Assembly (NCBI RefSeq): GCF_001735805.1
Contig: NZ_CP017248.1
Coordinates: 3,658,001 to 3,722,000 of the forward strand
Source of the DNA: Streptomyces fodineus
Lineage (GTDB): Bacteria; Actinomycetota; Actinomycetes; Streptomycetales; Streptomycetaceae
DNA: 64,000 nucleotides
Direction: 5' to 3'
Part shown: piece after piece, positions 58,874 to 64,000 of the stretch
Layout: every line of letters begins with the position of its first letter
How positions within the stretch are numbered: position 1 is the stretch's first letter
Notes under the pieces: model-generated
The model's database searches: none
Seen by the model: only the letters and a program-made list of their open reading frames with translations
What the model was told of the DNA's origin: nothing
Made by a program: the position numbers and the translations under genes

Positions 58874-60007
58874 ATGGCTACGGAAGACCTGGTGCGCGAG
58901 GCACTGGCGACGGTGAACGACCCCGAGATCAACCGACCCATCACCGAACTGGGGATGGTCAAATCGGTCGAGATCGGTGCGGACGGTGCGGTCGCGGTGA
59001 CCGTGTACCTGACCGTCTCCGGCTGCCCCATGCGCGAGACCATCACCCAGCGGGTGACCGAGGCGGTCTCCCGGGTCGAGGGCGTCACCCGCGTCGACGT
59101 CACGCTGGACGTGATGAGCGACGAGCAGCGCAAGGAACTGGCGGCGGCCCTGCGCGGCGGCCAGGCCGAGCGCGAGGTCCCCTTCGCCAAACCCGGCAAC
59201 CTGACCCGCGTCTACGCGGTCGCCTCCGGCAAGGGCGGCGTCGGCAAGTCCTCGGTGACGGTCAACCTCGCGGCGGCGATGGCGGCCGACGGCCTCAAGG
59301 TGGGCGTCGTCGACGCCGACATCTACGGCCACAGCGTGCCGCGCATGCTGGGCGCGGACGGCCGTCCCACCCAGGTCGAGAACATGATCATGCCGCCGTC
59401 GGCGAACGGCGTGAAGGTCATCTCCATCGGCATGTTCACCCCGGGCAACGCCCCGGTGGTCTGGCGCGGCCCGATGCTGCACCGCGCGCTCCAGCAGTTC
59501 CTCGCGGACGTCTACTGGGGCGACCTCGACGTCCTCCTGCTGGACCTCCCGCCCGGCACGGGTGACATCGCGATCTCGGTCGCCCAGCTGATCCCGAACG
59601 CCGAGATCCTGGTCGTGACGACGCCTCAGCAGGCGGCGGCCGAGGTCGCCGAGCGCGCCGGCTCCATCGCCGTACAGACCCACCAGAAGATCGTCGGCGT
59701 GGTCGAGAACATGTCCGGCCTGCCCTGCCCGCACTGCGGCGAGATGGTCGACGTCTTCGGCACGGGCGGCGGCCAGGTGGTCGCCGACGGCCTGACCCGC
59801 ACCACCGGTGCGACGGTCCCGGTCCTCGGCAACATCCCCATCGACGTCCGCCTCCGCGAGGGCGGCGACGAGGGCAAGCCGGTGGTCCTGACCGACCCGG
59901 ACTCCCCGGCGGGCAGCGCCCTGAGGGCGATCGCCGGGAAGCTGGGAGGACGGCAGCGGGGTCTGTCGGGCCTGTCGCTGGGGATCACACCGAAGAACAA
60001 GTTCTAG
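58874..60007 (+). CDS. Mrp/ApbC-type iron-sulfur cluster carrier P-loop ATPase
   Basis: A 377-residue protein. An N-terminal DUF59/MIP18-type domain (about 1-85, with GCPMRETI) precedes a deviant Walker A ATPase: AVASGKGGVGKSSVTVNLAA (about 115-134), VDADIYGHSVPRMLG, LLLDLPPGTGD. The bridging CPHC motif near 281-284 holds a 4Fe-4S cluster between subunits. It inserts or transfers clusters to apo-proteins. ATG 58874 has no ribosome binding site; TACCAT seven bases upstream could be a -10 of a leaderless message. A strong terminator follows. Confidence 0.94.
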   Translation: MATEDLVREALATVNDPEINRPITELGMVKSVEIGADGAVAVTVYLTVSGCPMRETITQRVTEAVSRVEGVTRVDVTLDVMSDEQRKELAAALRGGQAEREVPFAKPGNLTRVYAVASGKGGVGKSSVTVNLAAAMAADGLKVGVVDADIYGHSVPRMLGADGRPTQVENMIMPPSANGVKVISIGMFTPGNAPVVWRGPMLHRALQQFLADVYWGDLDVLLLDLPPGTGDIAISVAQLIPNAEILVVTTPQQAAAEVAERAGSIAVQTHQKIVGVVENMSGLPCPHCGEMVDVFGTGGGQVVADGLTRTTGATVPVLGNIPIDVRLREGGDEGKPVVLTDPDSPAGSALRAIAGKLGGRQRGLSGLSLGITPKNKF

Positions 60008-60052
60008 AGGGTCTTCCGGCGAGTTCCGAGGCTTTTCAGCAGGAGCTACGAC

Positions 60053-60084
60053 GAAGGGGCGCCGAAACCATACGGCGCCCCTTC
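60053..60084. terminator. Bidirectional terminator after the Mrp gene
   Basis: A perfect 12-bp stem (60053-60064 with 60073-60084) and 8-base loop end two bases before the stop of the convergent gene at 60087. It serves both genes. Confidence 0.85.
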
Positions 60085-60086
60085 GG

Positions 60087-60752
60087 TCATGCGTAAGCGG
60101 AGACGTCCTTCACCACGGCGAACCCGAGACCGTACGCACTCATCCCCCGTCCGTACGCCCCCAGGTGCACCCCCGCCTCAGTCGTACCGGCAAGCACCCA
60201 CCCGAACTCCGACTCCCGGTAATAGAACGAGGCCGCAACCCCGTCCACCGGCAGAGAGAGCCTCGACCACTCCGGGCCCTCGAGATCGTCGGCCAGCGCC
60301 CACGCGGTCTCCGTCTGCTGCTCCAGCCAGTCGTCCCGCAGACTGTGGTCCATCTGCCCGGGCCAGGTGAACGTCAGCAACCCCACCCCCGCCAGCCACG
60401 CCGCCGAGGACACCGACGTCGCCTCCAGCAACCCCGTACCGTCCGCACTCCGCCGGGACGGCTGCGCGGCAACCGTGACGACCACCGCGAACTTCTCCCG
60501 CGGCTCACCGGCGGAGCTGCTCTCGCTCCGTACGGAGGGCTCGTCACCGTGCCCGATCGAACCGTGCTCCACGGCGCCGTCGGCCGCCGTTCCCACCTGC
60601 ATCAGCCAGCGCGGCCCGGTGAACGCCTCGTCGAGGCCGTACCACGGAAAGGGCGCCTGCAGGTAACCGTCGACCGTGCGCCGGGCGGAGGGGAGCTGTT
60701 GTCCGCCCTCCGCGATCGACGCCTGCGCGCCCACCCGACTCGTCGTCTCCAT
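60087..60752 (-). CDS. Hypothetical streptomycete protein
   Basis: A 221-residue protein of unrecognised family. ATG 60752 has an AGGAGG eight bases upstream; longer starts are poorer. It begins METTSRVGAQASIAEGGQQL and contains a Trp-rich region (PFPWYGLDEAFTGPRWLMQV), FAVVVTVAAQPSRR, LAGVGLLTFTWPGQMDHSL and a C-terminal beta strand series (AASFYYRESEFGWVLAG). The composition suggests a soluble alpha/beta protein. There are no catalytic motifs. It faces the Mrp gene across a terminator. Confidence 0.7.
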   Translation of the reverse strand: METTSRVGAQASIAEGGQQLPSARRTVDGYLQAPFPWYGLDEAFTGPRWLMQVGTAADGAVEHGSIGHGDEPSVRSESSSAGEPREKFAVVVTVAAQPSRRSADGTGLLEATSVSSAAWLAGVGLLTFTWPGQMDHSLRDDWLEQQTETAWALADDLEGPEWSRLSLPVDGVAASFYYRESEFGWVLAGTTEAGVHLGAYGRGMSAYGLGFAVVKDVSAYA

Positions 60753-60990
60753 CTGGACGCCTCCTCGCTCTCGTCGGACCGGGGCGGCCCGCCCCCCTTC
60801 GGGCGTACTCGTCCGGTCCGCACAACAACTCGGCAGCATATCCACACCGGTGAGAGGCTCAGGGCAGGCGCTGGATGCGTGGGTCGCACGTACGACCTGT
60901 TCAAGCCGTGTGCGACGGGTGCGTGCTATGAAACGCGTCACGTGCGCGGCATACGCCCGCGCGCGCGCGTGTCGGTGCCGGGCTGTGCGC

Positions 60991-61437
60991 CTAGGTGGCG
61001 TCCGCGTCGAAGGGCGGCCGGTCGTCCTGGCCGGGCTCCTCGGGCTTCTTGGTCATGTCGACACGCCCCGAGGAGGCGGCAGGCGCACCCGTGGACGACG
61101 CCGAGGCCTCGCTCTCCCGCCCCTGGACGGCGTCCGTGACCTCGGCCATCTCCTTCTTCAGGTCGAACCCGTTGCGGATCTCCTTCAGCCCCAGCTCGTC
61201 GCCGTCCAACTGCTTGCGGATGAACGTCTTGGGGTTGAGGTCCTCGAACTCGAAGTCCTTGAACTCCGGGCCCAGTTCGCTACGGATGTCCTGCTTGGCA
61301 CTCTCCGAGAACTCGCGGATCTTCCTGATCGTGCGCGTGACGTCCTGGATGACCTTCGGGAGCTTGTCCGGACCGAAAACGAGCACGGCGAGCACAATGA
61401 TCGTCACCAGCTCCAGTGGTCCTATGTCATTGAACAC
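60991..61437 (-). CDS. tatB: Sec-independent translocase subunit TatB
   Basis: A 148-residue protein. A short N-terminus (VFNDIGPLELVTIIVLAVLV) gives one membrane helix with the conserved Glu, then FGPDKLPKVI, an amphipathic helix (RTIRKIREFSESAKQDI), and a soluble charged tail with FEDLNPKTFI and a Ser/Pro-rich end. This is the TatB arrangement of Actinobacteria: with TatC it recognises twin-arginine signal peptides. GTG 61437 has AAGGAGCGTCAG upstream. It follows the HtrA-like protease gene by 84 bases, a typical pairing. Confidence 0.92.
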   Translation of the reverse strand: MFNDIGPLELVTIIVLAVLVFGPDKLPKVIQDVTRTIRKIREFSESAKQDIRSELGPEFKDFEFEDLNPKTFIRKQLDGDELGLKEIRNGFDLKKEMAEVTDAVQGRESEASASSTGAPAASSGRVDMTKKPEEPGQDDRPPFDADAT

Positions 61438-61521
61438 CTGACGCTCCTTGCGATGTCCTCGGTCGCTCAACGGTACCCGCCGTTCCTGTCCGACCGGTAC
61501 CGTCCCGAGGTGAGACTTGTG

Positions 61522-64000
61522 TCAGTTCTGCTCCGCTGCGCCCAGTCGGAGCGGGACCTCCCGGTCCGTGCCGCCGCGCCGGACCGTCAGCCGCAGCGAG
61601 TCGCCGGGCCGGTGGGCGCGGATCTTGACGATCAGTTCCTCGGCCGTGTGCACCCGCTGACCGTCGACCTCGGTGATGACGTCTCCCGCCTTGAGCCCGG
61701 CCCGCTCGCCGGGGCCGCCGCGGCTCACGGCGGGGCCGCCGCCCGCGCTCTTGGTGTCGATACGGGCGCCGTCGCCGGTGTACCCCATGTCGAGGGTGAC
61801 GCCGATCACGGGGTGGGTGGCGTGGCCGTCGTTGATCAGTTCCTCGGCGACCCGCTTGGCCTGGTTCACGGGGATGGCGAAGCCGAGACCGATGGAGCCG
61901 GACTGGCCGCTGTCCGTTTCGGAGCCGCTGTCGGCGGAACGGATGGCGGAGTTGATGCCGATGACCTGGGCACGGGAGTCGAGGAGCGGTCCACCGGAGT
62001 TGCCGGGGTTGATGGGCGCGTCGGTCTGCAACGCGTCGACGTACGAGACATCGCTCCCGTCGCCCTTCTCCCCGCCGGCCGTGATGGGCCGCTCCTTGGC
62101 GCTGATGATGCCGGAGGTGACGGTGTTGGCGAGGTCGAAGGGGGCGCCGATGGCTACGACGGGGTCGCCGACCCGGACGTCGTCGGAGTTGCCGAGGGGC
62201 AGCGGGGTGAGTCCGTGCACGCCGCGGACCTGGACGACGGCGAGGTCGTAGCCGCTGTCGTGCCCGATCACCGTGGCCTTGACGGTGTCACCGCTGCTGA
62301 ACGTCACCGTTATCGCGCCGTCCGATCCGGCGGGCGCGACGACGTGGTTGTTGGTGAGGATGTGCCCCTGGGTGTCGAGCACGAAGCCGGTGCCGGTGTC
62401 CCCCTGGTCGGTGCCGGTGACGTGCAGGGTGACGACGCTGGGGAGCGCGCGGGAGGCTATCCCGGCCACACTGTCCGGCGCCCGCCCGGCGGGCACGCGA
62501 CCGGCCTGCGGCAGATGCACACCACCGCCCAGCCCCGTCCGCTCGACATAGGCACCGACCACCCCTCCGATCCCGGCGGAGACGAGGGCGACGACAAGAC
62601 TCCACACCACCAGAAACCGCTTACCCCGCCCTGCCGCCCCACCGGCACCGGCGTACTGCAGAGCCCCCCGCCCAAACACCTGCTCCGTGGGCGACCCGGC
62701 GGCCCAGGGGTCGTACCCCGGCCCTGAACCATCGGCAAGGAGGGGCACCGCGATGGGCACCGCCTGGGAGCTTGTGGGGGCGGCGGTTCCGGGGGTGGGA
62801 GCTCCGGGGGTGGGAGCACCGGGGGCGGGGGTGCCCGCCGCCGGGACGCCGGACGTGGGGGTGCCCGCAGTTGGGCCGCCGGGCGCGGGGGCGCCGGGGG
62901 CCTGGGTAATGGCGGCCGGAACGCCAGGGGCGGAGGCGCCGGGTGCTGGCGCGATGGGGGCGGGCACGGGGGTGGTGCCGCCGGGGGCGGGAGCGTCGGC
63001 CACAGGGGTGTGTGGCTCGGGTCCGGGTCCGGGCGCAGTCGCACCGGCTACGGGCGTGTGCTGCCCCGGTACGGGCACGGGACTTCCCGGCGCGAGGGCG
63101 GGAGTCCCGGGGGCCGAGGGCTGGGGTGCCATGGGTGAAGCCATGGGGATCGTGCCGGGCGCAGGTGCGCCGGTTGCGGGCGCTCGCAGCCCCGGCACGG
63201 GCACCGGAGTTCCCGGCGCGGAGGAGGGAGCCCCGGGGGCCGAGGCCTGGGGTGACATAGGTGAAGCCATGGAGGTCGTACCGGGCACAGGTGCGCTGGT
63301 TGCAGGCGCTTGCAGCCCCGGTACGGGCACGGGACTTCCCGGCGCGAGGGCGGGAGCCCCCTGAGCCGAGGCCTGGGGTGCAGTCGGTGGAGCCATCGGG
63401 GCGGGCATGGGCGTTCCCTGGGCCGAGGTGGCCGCCGGGTGCTGTACGGGCGGTGCGGGCGCCCAGGGGCCGGGCTCGCCGTACGGTGGGGTGCTGTAGG
63501 GGTCGGGGTCGTGCAACGGCTTCGGCCGCTCGGTGGGAGCCGCCCAGGCGTTGTCCCCGGGCCCGGGCGATACGACGGCCGTAGCAGCCCCGTCCGCCTC
63601 GGCACCGCCCGTCACCCCCGGAGCCGGCTTGGCCAGCTCGAAGTCCCCGCCCGCTACGGCCTCAGGCTGCTCAGCGTCACCGCTCTCGGCCCCGGCCACG
63701 CCCGTCCCGGCGCCCGGCGCCCCGGCCTTGTCCGTGCCGGCCTCCTCCAGGCCGACGCCTCCTGACCCAGCCCCGTGCGACCGCGTCCCCGCCGACCCGG
63801 CCGTCTCCGACCCAGCCTCGAACGACCCGGTCCCCAGCCCAGCCTCCACCGACCCGGTCTCCTCCAGCCCGGCCTCCACCGACCCAGACGCGTCCGGCCC
63901 GGTCTCCTCCAGCCCGGCGCCCACCGAACCGGCCCCATCCGCACCGGTCCTCGCCGAGCCGAACGTCTCCGACCCAGCCTCGAACGACCCGGTCCCCGGC
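61522..64000 (-). CDS. HtrA/DegP-like serine protease with PDZ domain (5' end cut by window edge)
   Basis: At least 825 residues; the frame is open to base 64000, so the true start is outside. The first 400 visible residues are low-complexity, with Gly/Glu/Ser/Thr units and then Pro/Ala-rich stretches repeating PGSPVPVPG and APGTxxMASPM. One membrane helix follows (FLVVWSLVVALVSAGIGGVV). The trypsin-like domain has the triad in LTNNHVVAP, GYDLAVVQV and PINPGNSGGPLL, then a PDZ domain (GERAGLKAGDVITEVDGQRV). It should be a membrane-anchored extracytoplasmic protease with a long intracellular tail. Upstream of tatB, it probably handles misfolded secreted proteins. Confidence 0.9.
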   Translation of the reverse strand, partial: PGTGSFEAGSETFGSARTGADGAGSVGAGLEETGPDASGSVEAGLEETGSVEAGLGTGSFEAGSETAGSAGTRSHGAGSGGVGLEEAGTDKAGAPGAGTGVAGAESGDAEQPEAVAGGDFELAKPAPGVTGGAEADGAATAVVSPGPGDNAWAAPTERPKPLHDPDPYSTPPYGEPGPWAPAPPVQHPAATSAQGTPMPAPMAPPTAPQASAQGAPALAPGSPVPVPGLQAPATSAPVPGTTSMASPMSPQASAPGAPSSAPGTPVPVPGLRAPATGAPAPGTIPMASPMAPQPSAPGTPALAPGSPVPVPGQHTPVAGATAPGPGPEPHTPVADAPAPGGTTPVPAPIAPAPGASAPGVPAAITQAPGAPAPGGPTAGTPTSGVPAAGTPAPGAPTPGAPTPGTAAPTSSQAVPIAVPLLADGSGPGYDPWAAGSPTEQVFGRGALQYAGAGGAAGRGKRFLVVWSLVVALVSAGIGGVVGAYVERTGLGGGVHLPQAGRVPAGRAPDSVAGIASRALPSVVTLHVTGTDQGDTGTGFVLDTQGHILTNNHVVAPAGSDGAITVTFSSGDTVKATVIGHDSGYDLAVVQVRGVHGLTPLPLGNSDDVRVGDPVVAIGAPFDLANTVTSGIISAKERPITAGGEKGDGSDVSYVDALQTDAPINPGNSGGPLLDSRAQVIGINSAIRSADSGSETDSGQSGSIGLGFAIPVNQAKRVAEELINDGHATHPVIGVTLDMGYTGDGARIDTKSAGGGPAVSRGGPGERAGLKAGDVITEVDGQRVHTAEELIVKIRAHRPGDSLRLTVRRGGTDREVPLRLGAAEQN
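63803..64000 (-). repeat. 162-bp coding repeat at the N-terminal side of the HtrA-like gene
   Basis: The last 36 bases of the window repeat with one mismatch at 63803-63838, a 162-bp period (54 codons). The protein units share GTGSFEAGSET, and smaller GLEETG and GSVEAG units recur between them. More copies may continue beyond the window. Confidence 0.7.

Overview
This window is GC-rich chromosomal DNA from an actinomycete, almost certainly a Streptomyces. The supporting evidence is very high third-position GC, many GTG starts, and actinobacterial families such as WblC/WhiB7, mycoredoxin, AdnAB, MoeZ, DUF3107, DUF3152, a TerD-AIM24 fusion, and TatB beside an HtrA-type protease. The uvrD2 - mycoredoxin - wblC - nudC - adnAB neighbourhood is also seen in mycobacteria, so this looks like conserved core chromosome. 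I see no insertion sequence, prophage, CRISPR array, rRNA or tRNA. Both edges cut genes: an AIM24 gene loses its 3' end at base 1 and a secreted-type serine protease loses its 5' end at base 64000.

Layout. (1) 1-2748: a TerD-AIM24 fusion and two AIM24 proteins in one minus-strand operon. (2) 2878-6442: a zinc peptidase, then divergently an E1-like ThiF protein overlapping an ABC1-family kinase. (3) 6526-8219: the antibiotic-inducible regulator wblC with its promoter, a roughly 600-base leader, an upstream ORF and an attenuator. (4) 8232-21141: genome maintenance and redox genes (uvrD2, mycoredoxin, methyltransferase, nudC, M20 peptidase, adnB, adnA), then an alkyltransferase-like protein. (5) 21972-28042: a large membrane fusion protein, a secreted hydrolase, a gene remnant and moeZ. 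(6) 28106-33500: a five-gene operon with a PelF-like glycosyltransferase, a membrane protein, a small low-complexity ORF, an epimerase and a spherulin-4/GH135-like protein. This resembles a galactosamine-type exopolysaccharide locus. (7) 33702-39276: an oligopeptide ABC transporter operon preceded by an apparently leaderless leader peptide and attenuator-like hairpins. (8) 39333-50455: a repeat-bearing DUF3152 protein, hydrolases, a TetR regulator, DUF3107, a ferritin-like protein, a DEAD-box RNA helicase with a repetitive basic tail, an NYN nuclease and a 50-residue protein. (9) 50511-64000: MarC, a PHP phosphoesterase, a SUFU-domain protein, CorA behind a structured leader, a lipoprotein, an MgtE-N/CBS protein overlapping a DUF1003 protein, the Mrp iron-sulfur carrier, TatB and HtrA.

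The least described candidates are the PelF/epimerase/spherulin-4 cluster, the leader of the oligopeptide transporter operon, and the structured leader with a 15-codon ORF upstream of corA. The wblC leader follows a regulatory scheme known in this family and can be read here in detail. Start codons were chosen by family N-termini and Shine-Dalgarno position. Function calls come from reading motifs, with no database search.
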